Of a stretch of 64,000 bases of DNA, positions 25,884 to 36,627 are shown piece after piece (position 1 is the stretch's first letter; the number at the start of each line of letters is the position of its first letter). The position numbers and the translations under genes were made by a program. Under the pieces are notes generated by a model. It saw nothing but the letters and a program-made list of their open reading frames with translations. It ran no database searches and was not told the origin of the DNA. This DNA comes from Burkholderiales bacterium (GTDB lineage: Bacteria > Pseudomonadota > Gammaproteobacteria > Burkholderiales > SHXO01): the NCBI GenBank assembly GCA_020854105.1, contig JADZGB010000031.1, forward strand, positions 186,001 to 250,000. Reading direction: 5' to 3'.

Positions 25884-26864
25884 ATGGAGGCCTTCGATGC
25901 GTCGCGGGCAACGCTGCGGCTGATCGGCGGTATGGATCAGGCGGCCTTCGACGACGAGATCCGCGAGCGGCGCGCGATGCGCTTCGCGGCCGCGTTCGGC
26001 GGCGGGCATGCCGCCGAACTGTTCGGACTCGCCCGCCTGGAGGCATTGTTGCGCAGCGAGGCGATGCCGCTCGCGCAGGTAGACCTGTACCAGGATGGCC
26101 ACCTGATCCGCCTGGCGGACGTGCAGAGAAAGAGCGGCCGCTCGGGCTCCGGGCTCATCGCCGAGCGCCTCGCCCAGGGCGCCACCGTGCGCGTGCGCGA
26201 CGTCGATGCGTTCGACCAGCGCTTGGGCGCGCTCGCCGCCTGCGTGCGCCGCCGGTTCGCGGCGCCGGCGCAGATCAACATGTACCTGACGCCGCCTGGC
26301 CAGGACGGCTTTCCGCCGCATTTCGACATCACCGACGGTTTCATCGTGCAATGTCTGGGGGCCAAGCAGTGGCGCGTCTTCCGCGACTATGCGCAGCGCG
26401 TGGAGTTGCCGCCCATGGCCACGAACTGGGAACCCGAGCGCTTTCGCCCGCTCGGCGAACCCGAGACCATCGAGCTGAGCGCGGGCGATGTGCTGTACGT
26501 GCCGCGCGGCGTCATGCACGAAGCGCGCTGCACCGAGCGTGCATCGCTGCACCTGACCGTGAGCATCGAGCCCATCACCTACGCCGATCTGGTGCGGCGT
26601 GCGCTCGAGCAGGCGACGCTGGCCGACCTGGCCTGGCGGCGGCGCGTGCCATGGTCCGCCGATGGCGGTACCGACGAGGCGCGGCGCATTGCAGCCGCCG
26701 TACGCGAGCGCCTGCTGGCGCTGGCCGATGCGCTGGACGTGCCGGCGCTCCTGGCCGCCGAACGGACCGCGTTGTTCGGCGGCGCGGCCGCGGCGGCGGC
26801 CGATGCGGCGCTGGCCGAGCGCCTGGATCACCTGTTCCCACGCCATACGGACGACGCGGGGTGA
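25884..26864 (+). CDS. JmjC/cupin-4 family 2-oxoglutarate oxygenase
   Basis: A 326-residue protein of the ribosomal-oxygenase-like cupin family. Iron ligands are visible as H146 and D148 in FPPHFDITDGF and H212 in GVMHEA, with a conserved Asn/Tyr-rich strand (INMYLTPPGQDG) before them. Family members hydroxylate protein or peptide side chains using Fe(II), O2 and 2-oxoglutarate. Beside an NRPS with two Asn modules it could beta-hydroxylate asparagine, an inference. ATG 25884 follows GGGAGGTGAG, a strong ribosome site. Its stop overlaps the PPTase start. Confidence 0.88.
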   Translation: MEAFDASRATLRLIGGMDQAAFDDEIRERRAMRFAAAFGGGHAAELFGLARLEALLRSEAMPLAQVDLYQDGHLIRLADVQRKSGRSGSGLIAERLAQGATVRVRDVDAFDQRLGALAACVRRRFAAPAQINMYLTPPGQDGFPPHFDITDGFIVQCLGAKQWRVFRDYAQRVELPPMATNWEPERFRPLGEPETIELSAGDVLYVPRGVMHEARCTERASLHLTVSIEPITYADLVRRALEQATLADLAWRRRVPWSADGGTDEARRIAAAVRERLLALADALDVPALLAAERTALFGGAAAAAADAALAERLDHLFPRHTDDAG

Positions 26865-27658
26865 GGGTTGCACCGCAGGAGGACGAGGCGGAGCCGGCGG
26901 CGGCGCTGCCCGTGCTGGTAGCGCTGCGTTGCACGCACGACCTGGACGAGACGGCGGCACAGGCGCTGGCCGATTGTCTCGACGCCGAAGAACGCCGGCA
27001 GGCCGCGCGCTTCGCGTTCGCCGAGGACCGGCGCGACTACCTGGTCGCGCACGTGCTGCTGCGCCACGCACTGTCGGCGCTGGAGCCGTGCGATCCCGCC
27101 GCGTGGGTATTCGCTCGCGGCCCCGGCGGCAAGCCCTGCCTGGCCGGCGGCGGGACGCTCGAGTTCAACCTGTCGCACACGCGCGGGTGGGCGGCCTGCG
27201 CCGTCGCCCGCGGCAGCGCCGTCGGCCTGGATGTCGAGCGCGTGCGCACCGATCCGGATCTTCCGGCGCTGGCGCGCGCGCACTTCTCCGCCGAGGAATG
27301 CGTTGCCCTGGAACGCAGCGGCGTGACGGCGCAGGCCGCGCGCTTCGCCGAACTCTGGTCCCTGAAGGAGGCGTATGCGAAGGGGCTGGGCACGGGCATC
27401 GGCGAAGGCCTGCCCGCCGTGTCGTTCCGTCTGGCCGCCGGCGGTGCGCTGGAGTGCCTCGACGCCGGGAAGGCGCTGCGGCGCTGGCAGTTCGCGCTGT
27501 GCGCGCTGCCCGACGCCCGGCTCGCCCTCGCGGCCTGCGCGCCGGTTGGCGGCCGGATACGGATGCGGGTACGGACGCTGGACGCAGCGCGGTCTGCATC
27601 CGCATCGGGCCTGCGGCTGCTGCATGCCTCGACGGGCCTGACGCTGGAGCCCGGCTGA
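26861..27658 (+). CDS. Sfp-type 4'-phosphopantetheinyl transferase
   Basis: 265 residues with the three Sfp-family motifs: PGGKP near 88, VGLDVERVR with Mg ligands D124 and E126, and WSLKEAYAKG at 166-175. It transfers phosphopantetheine from CoA to the carrier-domain serines of the NRPS. The start is GTG 26861, overlapping the oxygenase stop (GTGA), so the two plus-strand genes are coupled. The C-terminal 25 residues are rich in Arg/Ala and unconserved. Confidence 0.94.
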   Translation: MRVAPQEDEAEPAAALPVLVALRCTHDLDETAAQALADCLDAEERRQAARFAFAEDRRDYLVAHVLLRHALSALEPCDPAAWVFARGPGGKPCLAGGGTLEFNLSHTRGWAACAVARGSAVGLDVERVRTDPDLPALARAHFSAEECVALERSGVTAQAARFAELWSLKEAYAKGLGTGIGEGLPAVSFRLAAGGALECLDAGKALRRWQFALCALPDARLALAACAPVGGRIRMRVRTLDAARSASASGLRLLHASTGLTLEPG

Positions 27659-27764
27659 CCGGCATTCCCGGGGCAGCGCTGGTCAGGGGATCGGGCCCGA
27701 TTTCGATGTGGATCCCGATCCGTGCATACTCTGCCCCGCCCCCCTTCCAGCTCAGGAGGCGCCC

Positions 27765-28010
27765 ATGCTCGATCTTAGACCCGGCTGCGAATGCTGCGAC
27801 AAGGACCTGCCGCCCGACTCGAGCGAGGCGCGCATCTGCTCGTTCGAATGCACCTTCTGCGCCTCGTGTGCCGACGGTGTGCTCGGCGGCAGGTGCCCGA
27901 ACTGCGGTGGAGAGCTGATGCCTCGGCCTCGCCGCCCGGCGAACAAGCTGGCCGGCAATCCACCTTCCACCAAGCGGGTCTACAAACCGGCAGGCTGCAA
28001 GGCCGCGTGA
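27765..28010 (+). CDS. DUF1272 zinc-ribbon-like small protein
   Basis: 81 residues of the DUF1272 family, recognisable from MLDLRPGCECCDKDLPP, FECTFCASCA and CPNCGGELMPRPRRP. Nine cysteines in pairs suggest bound zinc. The function is unknown. AGGAGG precedes the ATG by 5 nt. A weak promoter may be formed by TTTCGA and CATACT (spacer 18) upstream at about 27702-27731. It stands alone after the biosynthetic cluster. Confidence 0.92.
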   Translation: MLDLRPGCECCDKDLPPDSSEARICSFECTFCASCADGVLGGRCPNCGGELMPRPRRPANKLAGNPPSTKRVYKPAGCKAA

Positions 28011-28156
28011 GAATCCGGAGCGGCGCAACCCTCAGCGATCCGTTCGGTCACGGGTTCTGCTTCGTTCAGTGGTCGGCACGCGGATACGCAGCAGTCGAGT
28101 CCTGATCCGCGCTGTGGCCATCCATGCAGCACCACCATGCAGGGAGGAGGGTCGAC

Positions 28157-28477
28157 ATGCAAAAATCGCTCAGACTCATGATCGGCGCGGCGCTCGTGGT
28201 CAATCTGGTCGCTGCTGCGCTCACCCTCGCGCTGCGCCCGCCGACCGGGCCGGACGACCCCGGCACGAGCATCTACGACTGCACCTTGTGGCACACGTTC
28301 GCGCAGCTTCTCGTGCTGTCCGCCTACTACGCCTGCATCCTCTACTGCAGCCGTGCAGTGAACGAGGGCGAGGAACGCGCCATCTGCTACACCAACTGCT
28401 TGAAGGTCTGGATCCTGGCCGAGTTCGCCGTCCTGATCATGTATCTCGTGTGCGTGATATCCACGATCTGGACCTGA
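28157..28477 (+). CDS. Small inner-membrane protein, unknown
   Basis: 106 residues with three probable membrane segments: about 6-26, 46-65 and 82-103. A central loop carries an acidic stretch (NEGEERA). No family was recognised. ATG 28157 is chosen because GGAGGAGG lies 6 nt upstream; an in-frame ATG at 28124 would prefix a hydrophilic, His-rich tail. Confidence 0.7.
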   Translation: MQKSLRLMIGAALVVNLVAAALTLALRPPTGPDDPGTSIYDCTLWHTFAQLLVLSAYYACILYCSRAVNEGEERAICYTNCLKVWILAEFAVLIMYLVCVISTIWT

Positions 28478-28606
28478 GGCGCCGTGTCCGGGACCTGCCG
28501 TCTCTCCCGGGCGGCATCCCGGAGGAAGCCAGCGGGCGCGGGGAGCACCTCGAGCCGACGCGCGGAGCATGCGACTCGATGCGTCGTAGCGGCGGCACGC
28601 CGCCGA

Positions 28607-29548
28607 TCACCGCTTCTGCAACCTCGAGGGCGTCTTCGCGACGCGCTTTTCCCGCGCCCGAGCGACGATGAATTGCGCCAGCAGATCGAAGTCGCGCCGA
28701 TGTGCGCTGGTCGGCCGTGCAGCGAGCGCGATATCCCGTGCCGGCACATGCGTGGAGAACGGCCGCGCCACCAGCTCCGTGCCGTCGAGGATGCCTGCCT
28801 TCAGCGTCATCTCCGGCAGGAGCGTCACGCCCAGGCCGCCTTCGACCATCTGAATCAGGGTGTGCAGGCTGGTCGCCTCGACCATCGAATCGGCATTCGC
28901 CTTGCGCGTGCCGCAGGCAGCAATGGCGTGCTCGCGCAGGCAGTGGCCTTCCTCGAGCAGCAGGATGTCGCCTTGGCGCACCGCGCGCACGGCCACCTCC
29001 TTGTCCTGCGCGAGCGGATCGTCGGCGCGGGAGACGAACCAGAACTCGTCCTTGAACAGCTTGCGCGTGAGCAGCTCGCCGGTATCGTAGGGCAGCGCAA
29101 TCAGGGCGACGTCGAGATCGCCCGAGCGCAACCGCTCCAGCAAGCGTTCGGTCTGATCCTCGCGCAGGTACAGTTTGAGATCCGGGTGCGCCGCGCGCAG
29201 CGGCGGCAGCAGACCCGGCAGCATGAACGGTGCGATGGTGGGAATCACGCCCAGCCGCAGCGTGCCGGACAGCGGCCTCTGCGCCAGGCGCGCCACTTCG
29301 ACCAGATCCTGCGCCTGCGCCAGCATGGCGCGCGCGCGTTCCACCACCTCGATGCCGATGTCGGTCAGCCGCACGCTGCGCGTGTCGCGCTCCACCAGCT
29401 TCACGTCCAGCTGGCTCTCCAGTTCCTTGATGCCCGCGGAGAGGGTGGACTGGGTCACGAAGCAGGCCTCCGCGGCGATGCGGAAGTTCAGATGCTCGGA
29501 CAGGGCGACCAGGTAGCGCAGCTGGCGCAGAGACGGCAGAGCGGCCAT
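28607..29548 (-). CDS. oxyR: Peroxide-sensing LysR-type regulator OxyR
   Basis: 313 residues: N-terminal winged helix (FVTQSTLSAGIKELE) and an effector domain with redox cysteines C203 and C212 in GHCLREHAIAAC. This matches the C199/C208 pair of E. coli OxyR in sequence and spacing. Disulfide formation by peroxide activates target genes. It is divergent from the peroxiredoxin-glutaredoxin gene, the usual arrangement of a regulator with its target. Confidence 0.95.
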   Translation of the reverse strand: MAALPSLRQLRYLVALSEHLNFRIAAEACFVTQSTLSAGIKELESQLDVKLVERDTRSVRLTDIGIEVVERARAMLAQAQDLVEVARLAQRPLSGTLRLGVIPTIAPFMLPGLLPPLRAAHPDLKLYLREDQTERLLERLRSGDLDVALIALPYDTGELLTRKLFKDEFWFVSRADDPLAQDKEVAVRAVRQGDILLLEEGHCLREHAIAACGTRKANADSMVEATSLHTLIQMVEGGLGVTLLPEMTLKAGILDGTELVARPFSTHVPARDIALAARPTSAHRRDFDLLAQFIVARAREKRVAKTPSRLQKR

Positions 29549-29586
29549 GGATCTCTCCGGGGTCGACTGGAGGAGCCTTCGATACT

Positions 29587-29623
29587 AATCGCTTTTATCG
29601 ATTGAAGTGAGCGAATGTATTCG
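29587..29623. promoter_or_regulatory. Two dyads between oxyR and prx, candidate OxyR sites
   Basis: AATCG-N7-CGATT (29587-29603) contains the LysR T-N11-A core. A second palindrome, CGAAT-GT-ATTCG, lies at 29612-29623, with its centre about 22 bp away. Two dyads two helical turns apart suit a tetrameric LysR regulator. They sit just upstream of oxyR and about 90 nt before the prx ATG. Confidence 0.5.
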
Positions 29624-29711
29624 TTGGATTAAATGAGTGCGGGATGGCAAAGTAACGTCCATCGCAGCACGCGCTGCATGAATCCGCCAACCCGAACGAA
29701 GGAGAGAAGGT

Positions 29712-30449
29712 ATGACCGAAAACCGTGAAGGTCAACGCGTCCCGAATGTCGCGTTTCGCGTCCGCGAGAACAACGAGTGGACGAGCGTAACCACGGAGGA
29801 GCTTTTCAAGGGCAGGACCGTGGTCGTGTTCTCGCTGCCCGGTGCATTCACTCCGACCTGCTCGTCTACCCACCTGCCGCGCTACAACGAGCTGGCCCCC
29901 GCCTTCTTCGCCAACGGCGTCGACTCGATCCTGTGCGTGTCGGTCAACGACACCTTCGTGATGAACGAGTGGGCCAAGGACCAGGAAGCCGGGCACATCA
30001 AACTGGTTCCGGACGGCAACGGCGAGTTCACCGATGGCATGGGCATGCTGGTGGACAAGAGCGACCTGGGCTTCGGCAAGCGCTCCTGGCGCTACTCGAT
30101 GCTGGTGCGCGACGGTGTCGTGGAGAAGATGTTCGTCGAGCCGAACAAGCCGGGCGATCCGTTCGAGGTGTCGGACGCGGACACGATGCTCGACTACATC
30201 AATCCAAAGGCGAAGAAGCCCGATCAGGTCGCGATCTTCACCCGCGAAGGCTGCAGCTTCTGCGCGAAGGCCAAGGCGCTGCTGACCGAGCTGGGCTACG
30301 ACTACGCCGAGGTACCCCTGCCGCACACGGTGCGCACCAAGGTGGTCGGCGCGCTGGCGAACGCGAAGACAGTGCCGCAGATCTACGTCAACGGTCAGTA
30401 CATCGGCGGGGCGGAAGAGCTGGAGCGCTGGGCACGCAAGGCGGCCTGA
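29712..30449 (+). CDS. Peroxiredoxin-glutaredoxin hybrid (PGdx type)
   Basis: 245 residues. An N-terminal Prx5-type peroxiredoxin has peroxidatic C50 in [12 protein letters not shown]; a C-terminal glutaredoxin has CSFC at 181-184 and TVPQIYVNG. The fused glutaredoxin recycles the peroxidase with glutathione, so the protein is a self-contained peroxide reductase of the cytoplasm. GGAGAGAAGGT precedes the ATG. Control by the divergent OxyR is likely. Confidence 0.96.
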   Translation: MTENREGQRVPNVAFRVRENNEWTSVTTEELFKGRTVVVFSLPGAFTPTCSSTHLPRYNELAPAFFANGVDSILCVSVNDTFVMNEWAKDQEAGHIKLVPDGNGEFTDGMGMLVDKSDLGFGKRSWRYSMLVRDGVVEKMFVEPNKPGDPFEVSDADTMLDYINPKAKKPDQVAIFTREGCSFCAKAKALLTELGYDYAEVPLPHTVRTKVVGALANAKTVPQIYVNGQYIGGAEELERWARKAA

Positions 30450-30963
30450 TCCGCCGGCCCGCGCCGGGATGACGGCAGACACGTCACCCCGGCGCGTGAA
30501 ATTCTGCCCGGGAATGCTTCTATCCAGGGCCGGGACCCAGCGAGAAAGACAAGGTTGCTCTCTGTTTTGACTGGACCATCGGCTTTCGCCGGGATGACGG
30601 CACCTGCGGCTTGCGCCGGTATGACGGCTTGCCGGGATGGCGGCTTGCCGCTTCTGCACGAAGCCGCGGACGAAGGCCACATCGCGGGCCGGGATGCGGC
30701 GTCGTATCCGGCCGTGCGTGATGGGCGCCGCACCCCCTTGCAGTCGCCCTCCCCGATCCCCAACTGGTTGTCGTGGGCGCGCGCATCGCGGAGCTGCAGC
30801 GCATCGGGATCGTGGTCGGCGATGTGTCGTTCGAGAACCAGCCGCAGCCGGGTAATGCGGCGCAACCGCGGTCTGCTGCACGTGTATGCCGAAATCGACT
30901 GCGGTGCGTTAATGGGCGCTGGCAGCCAACCTCTCCTCCCCCTGGGCGCGAAGCCCAGGCTTC
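30450..30963. repeat. Gene-free stretch with REP-like GCCGGGATGACGG units
   Basis: No convincing gene. Copies of CGCCGGGATGACGG occur at 30462-30475 and 30587-30600, with variants at 30614-30627 and 30631-30643, interspersed with inverted CCCGG-rich segments. The same family appears near 36546 and 52851. The part from 30650 to 30963 shows no feature except a GCCTGGGC-type hairpin at its end. Confidence 0.6.
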
Positions 30964-30996
30964 AGCCGCACCCGCAACCGGGTGCGGCTTTTTTTG
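30964..30996 (+). terminator. Strong intrinsic terminator, plus direction
   Basis: AGCCGCACCCG pairs with CGGGTGCGGCT over a 4-nt loop and is followed by a T7 run. A second small hairpin (CCTGGGC-GCGAA-GCCCAGG) lies just before it. It terminates plus-strand transcription, yet the nearest plus gene ends 515 nt upstream, so an unannotated small RNA may end here. Confidence 0.85.
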
Positions 30997-31004
30997 TTCG
31001 GAAG

Positions 31005-31799
31005 TTACTCGGCGGGCGGGCGATGCTGGACGCCGTACTTCGCGTAGATCGCGGCAATGGTGCCGTCGGCGAGCAGCCTGCCGAGAACCTGATTCACCTC
31101 GTCGACCAGCGCCTGGTCGGACTTGCGCAGCCCGATCGCGATGTTCCAGGTGAGGTCGGGCGTCTGGTCGAACGCATGCACGAGCTGCAGGCCCGCATCC
31201 GGGTTCCTGCCGATGTAGTAGCTGAGCCGGGCGCTGGACACCACCGCACCGTACAGCTCACCCTTGCGCAGATCATCGACCAGGTCGGTCTCGAACGCAT
31301 AGGGCGAGGTCGTCAGACCCTGCTTGCCCAGCACCACACTGGCAATCGAGTTGATCATGACGCCGACCTTGCGGCCCTTGGGGATTTCGCGGAAGTCGTT
31401 CACGGCCGACTCGCTCTGCGACATCCCCAGCGCGACCCCGGAGCGGTGATACGGCCGGCTCAGCAACAGCCTGCCTTCGTGCACCTTGGAATCGGCCACC
31501 GTGTCGAACAGCATGTCGCAGTTGACCGTATTCGCACGCCGGCGCGGGAAGATCCATTCCGTGCCCAGGTTCAGTCCGAGCCCTGCGGCGACGGCGCGAC
31601 CCAGTTCCACCTGGAATCCAGGGTCGTCCGGCTTGCTGCTCGCGAACGGCAGCGCATCGTCGTTGGCGCACATCGAGATCTGGCCCAGCTGCCTGACCTC
31701 CGCCAGGGTGCGGGCCTGCGCGGGAGCCTGCACGAGGCAGGCGAGCATGGCACCGGCGAGCGCGGCCGGGAGCCGGGTGTGTCGCACGCGAAAGGTCAT
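31005..31799 (-). CDS. Periplasmic solute-binding protein linked to PQQ dehydrogenase
   Basis: 264 residues with a signal peptide ending near APAQA. The body resembles family-3 extracellular binding proteins (QISMCANDDALPFA, VGVMINSIA, GELYGAVVSSARL). Proteins of this type sit beside PQQ alcohol dehydrogenases (XoxJ/MxaJ-like) and are thought to assist enzyme maturation or electron transfer. Its ATG overlaps the cytochrome stop by one base (TGATG), so they are coupled; a GTG at 31802 is an alternative start. Confidence 0.85.
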   Translation of the reverse strand: MTFRVRHTRLPAALAGAMLACLVQAPAQARTLAEVRQLGQISMCANDDALPFASSKPDDPGFQVELGRAVAAGLGLNLGTEWIFPRRRANTVNCDMLFDTVADSKVHEGRLLLSRPYHRSGVALGMSQSESAVNDFREIPKGRKVGVMINSIASVVLGKQGLTTSPYAFETDLVDDLRKGELYGAVVSSARLSYYIGRNPDAGLQLVHAFDQTPDLTWNIAIGLRKSDQALVDEVNQVLGRLLADGTIAAIYAKYGVQHRPPAE

Positions 31800-32170
31800 C
31801 ACGGATTCTGCGGCTCCTCGCCGGGCTTGAGATTGCGGATGAACTTGACGATCAGCCAGATCTGATCATCGCTGTAGACGCCGCCGAAGGCCGCCATGCG
31901 GCCAGGCATCCCCTTCTTGATGCGGTTGAACAGGGCCTGGTCAGTACTCTCCGAGTTCATCAGCTGCGGTCCCTTGCCGGTGTGGCGGCCGTAGTCCTCA
32001 TGGCAGAAGCCGCAGATGTTGCGGAAGTTGGCCTTGACATCGAACGCCTTGACAGCCGGCGTGGCGGGAGCGCTGTCCTGCGCATGGGCACCGCCTGCCA
32101 GGACGGCGGCCAACATGGCAGCGCCCAGCAGCCGACGGATCATCTTCGATTGCCTGATATCCGATTGCAT
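31799..32170 (-). CDS. Class I c-type cytochrome, partner of the PQQ dehydrogenase
   Basis: 123 residues: a signal peptide ending GGAHA, then one heme motif CGFCH at 53-57 and a likely axial methionine in KGMPGRMAAFGG (M92). It would carry electrons from the periplasmic PQQ enzyme to the respiratory chain. ATG 32170 is used; ATG 32143 is an alternative that still gives a signal peptide. Confidence 0.88.
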   Translation of the reverse strand: MQSDIRQSKMIRRLLGAAMLAAVLAGGAHAQDSAPATPAVKAFDVKANFRNICGFCHEDYGRHTGKGPQLMNSESTDQALFNRIKKGMPGRMAAFGGVYSDDQIWLIVKFIRNLKPGEEPQNP

Positions 32171-32267
32171 TTCCAATTCATTGCCTCCGGCCCGGTTGCA
32201 CCAACGACTGCATGTAACGCACGACCCACGGGCCCAGTGGACCGCAGCGAAGAAACGGTCAGGATCA

Positions 32268-32299
32268 AGAAAAAAGGAGCGGGGAATCCTCCCCGCCCC
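32268..32299 (-). terminator. Intrinsic terminator after the PQQ dehydrogenase
   Basis: On the minus strand GGGGCGGGGA and TCCCCGCTCC flank a GGAT loop, followed by T6. It lies between the dehydrogenase stop and the cytochrome gene, so it should lower or uncouple expression of the two downstream genes. Confidence 0.8.
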
Positions 32300-32334
32300 T
32301 TGCTTGCTGCCTCGCAGCCTGCGCTGTGAACCGA

Positions 32335-34089
32335 TCAGTCGAGCGCGTAGACCTTCAGCACGCCGGAATCCTTCGGCATGCTCTTCCACGGCTCGCCCCA
32401 CAGGTCACCGTAGCCATCACCGACCAGGCTGCCCCAGCCCGTCATCACCGCCACGTACTGCTTGCCGTTGGCCATGTAGGTGATGGTGCCGCCGTTGCTG
32501 CCCTGCCCCATGTTATGGCTCCACAGCTTCTTGCCGTTGGTCGCATCGTATGCCACGAACATGCCGTCGGCTTCGGGCACGAACAGCACGTTGCCGCCGG
32601 TGGTCAGCAGGCCGCCATGGGGCGGGGCCTTGTACGTGATCTCGTACTTGACCTTGCCGTTGATAGGATCGCGGGCGCGGATGTGGCCTGACGGCGGCTT
32701 GTCCCCCGGACCTTTCATGGTGAAGTTGGCACCGATGTTCAACTGTACCACGGGCTCGGTGATGGGCTCGGTGCGCACGATCTCGATGTCCATGCACCAC
32801 TCGAAGCCGACCTTGTAGAGCAGGCCGGTCTTCGGGCTGTAGCTGCCGGCGTTCCAGCTGTAGCCGCCGGCGATGGCCGGGCACAGGTTCTGGTGCTTGC
32901 CTTCGGGCGGATCCCAGCGCCCGACCAGTTCGCCATTGGGCTTGATGTCCTTGACGAAGTTGATCGCATCGACGCCCTTGTACACGTTCACCGGCTTGCC
33001 GGCGGCACGATCGAAGACGTAGACGAAGCCGTTCTTGCTCGGGTGCACGACGTACTTCTTGCCGTCGCGGTCGATATGCATGAACTCGCCCTGGGCCGGG
33101 TCGAAGTCCCACGCGTCGTGCGGCAGCACTTGGAAGTAGTTCTTCAGCTTGCCGGTCTCGGGTTCGAGCATGATGACCGACGAGGTGTACAGGTTGGTGC
33201 CCGGACGCGGACCCTCGGTCATCCACTTCTCGCCGGCCCAGTCGTACAGGGGAGCCGGGTTGGCAGTGCCCCACCACACCGTGTTGGTCTCGGGGTCGTA
33301 GCTGCCGGCCATCCAGCCGCCGCCACCCCCGGTCTTGTAGGAATCGCCGCCCCAGGTGTCACGCACATCGGTCTCGGTGCCGTCGTTGCCGCCGGCGGTG
33401 AAGAATTCCCACACTTTCTCCCCGGTCTTGGCATTGACGCCGAAGATCGGGCCACGGTAGGGCCACTCACCTCCCTGCGAGCCGATGATGACGATATCCT
33501 TCACCACCAGAGCCGCACCGGTGAAGCCGACCGTCAGCTTCTCGGAGTCGACCAGCTTGGTCTCCCACTTGAGCTGCCCGGACTTGGCGTCGATCGCCAC
33601 CAGCTTGCCGTCCAGGGTTCCCATGTAGAGGTTGCCGTAGGCGGCAGCGAGGCCGCGGTTGTACGGCGAGTGCGTCTGGCGCGCGACCAGGTCCTCGTTG
33701 AGCTTCTGCTTGTACGTCCACAGCGGCTTGCCGGTGGCGCCATCCAGAGCGTAGACCTGATTGTACGGGCTCGAGTAGTACAGCACGCCGTCGATCGCGA
33801 GCGGAATGCCCTGCAGACCGCGGTTGGCGCGCGAGGCCACGTGCGACCATGCTTCCTTGAGCTTGCGGACATTGCGGGTGTTGATCTGGTCCAGCGCGCT
33901 GTAATGCCACGACTTGTAGCCGCCGTGATAGGACATCCAGTTGCCGGGTTCCTTGTCGGAATTGATCAACCGCTGCCCGTCGACATCGGCAGCAAAGGCG
34001 CCCGCGGATGCGGCCAGCCCTGCCGTCAACGCAACAGCCACCAAACGGCGCATGGTCCGGTTCACGGCGCGCCCATTGGTCTGTGTCAT
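32335..34089 (-). CDS. PQQ-dependent alcohol dehydrogenase with lanthanide-type Asp pair
   Basis: 584 residues, with a signal peptide ending GAFAA. It is an eight-bladed propeller quinoprotein with repeats such as VYALDGATGK and LVAIDAKSGQ. Metal/PQQ residues include E208 in QGGEWPYRG and N277 in GTANPAP. The catalytic segment HDAWDFDP has D328 and, two residues later, D330; the second Asp marks XoxF/ExaF/PedH-type lanthanide enzymes, where calcium enzymes have Ala or Ser. The vicinal cysteine pair common in methanol and ethanol dehydrogenases is absent. ATG 34089 has GGGAGG 8 nt upstream. The substrate alcohol is unknown. Confidence 0.92.
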   Translation of the reverse strand: MTQTNGRAVNRTMRRLVAVALTAGLAASAGAFAADVDGQRLINSDKEPGNWMSYHGGYKSWHYSALDQINTRNVRKLKEAWSHVASRANRGLQGIPLAIDGVLYYSSPYNQVYALDGATGKPLWTYKQKLNEDLVARQTHSPYNRGLAAAYGNLYMGTLDGKLVAIDAKSGQLKWETKLVDSEKLTVGFTGAALVVKDIVIIGSQGGEWPYRGPIFGVNAKTGEKVWEFFTAGGNDGTETDVRDTWGGDSYKTGGGGGWMAGSYDPETNTVWWGTANPAPLYDWAGEKWMTEGPRPGTNLYTSSVIMLEPETGKLKNYFQVLPHDAWDFDPAQGEFMHIDRDGKKYVVHPSKNGFVYVFDRAAGKPVNVYKGVDAINFVKDIKPNGELVGRWDPPEGKHQNLCPAIAGGYSWNAGSYSPKTGLLYKVGFEWCMDIEIVRTEPITEPVVQLNIGANFTMKGPGDKPPSGHIRARDPINGKVKYEITYKAPPHGGLLTTGGNVLFVPEADGMFVAYDATNGKKLWSHNMGQGSNGGTITYMANGKQYVAVMTGWGSLVGDGYGDLWGEPWKSMPKDSGVLKVYALD

Positions 34090-34212
34090 GAAAAGACCTC
34101 CCTGTAACTTCTGCACGACAATGATGTATTCGGGCGAGATGCCTGGACTGCGGCCCTCGCCCCTACGCTTCCATCCCATGCGGAGAACTTCCTGTCATGG
34201 GCAGGAATTTTT

Positions 34213-34242
34213 CATTGTTCGAGGGGCGCGCCCAGAAGTCAA
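34213..34242 (-). promoter_or_regulatory. Sigma-70-like promoter of the PQQ dehydrogenase
   Basis: TTGACT (34237-34242) and ACAATG (34213-34218) are 18 nt apart on the minus strand, about 120 nt before the dehydrogenase ATG. Confidence 0.6.
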
Positions 34243-34332
34243 GGCGAATCGGATCGTACCGGCCCTCTCCGGGCCGGCGGGCGTGCGGAATCGTCATGGC
34301 GCCCGGGTTGCGGGCGATGCGCCATGCCGCTG

Positions 34333-36423
<2,091 letters not shown>

Positions 36424-36545
36424 GCCTCTGGACGGTTGAGCTGGCCGGTGTGGACCCTTCGGAGGCCAAGCGGTTCGGCTTGTATCGGCTGGCCCGGGGC
36501 TTTCTGCAGCGCAGGGGCGCCGTTCCGGCGCGAGCGACTGACCGG

Positions 36546-36580
36546 TCATCCCGGCGCAAGCCAGGTGGATGCCGGGACCC
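36546..36580. repeat. REP-like element, inverse copy
   Basis: TCATCCCGGCGCAAGCC followed by GATGCCGGGACCC forms an imperfect inverted repeat. It belongs to the family at 30462 and 52851 and lies in the 204-nt gap between the kinase fusion and the ABC exporter. Confidence 0.55.
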
Positions 36581-36627
36581 AGGAAGTGAACGGCCCTTTC
36601 GTTATCGCCGGTGCGACGGAGGGTTCC

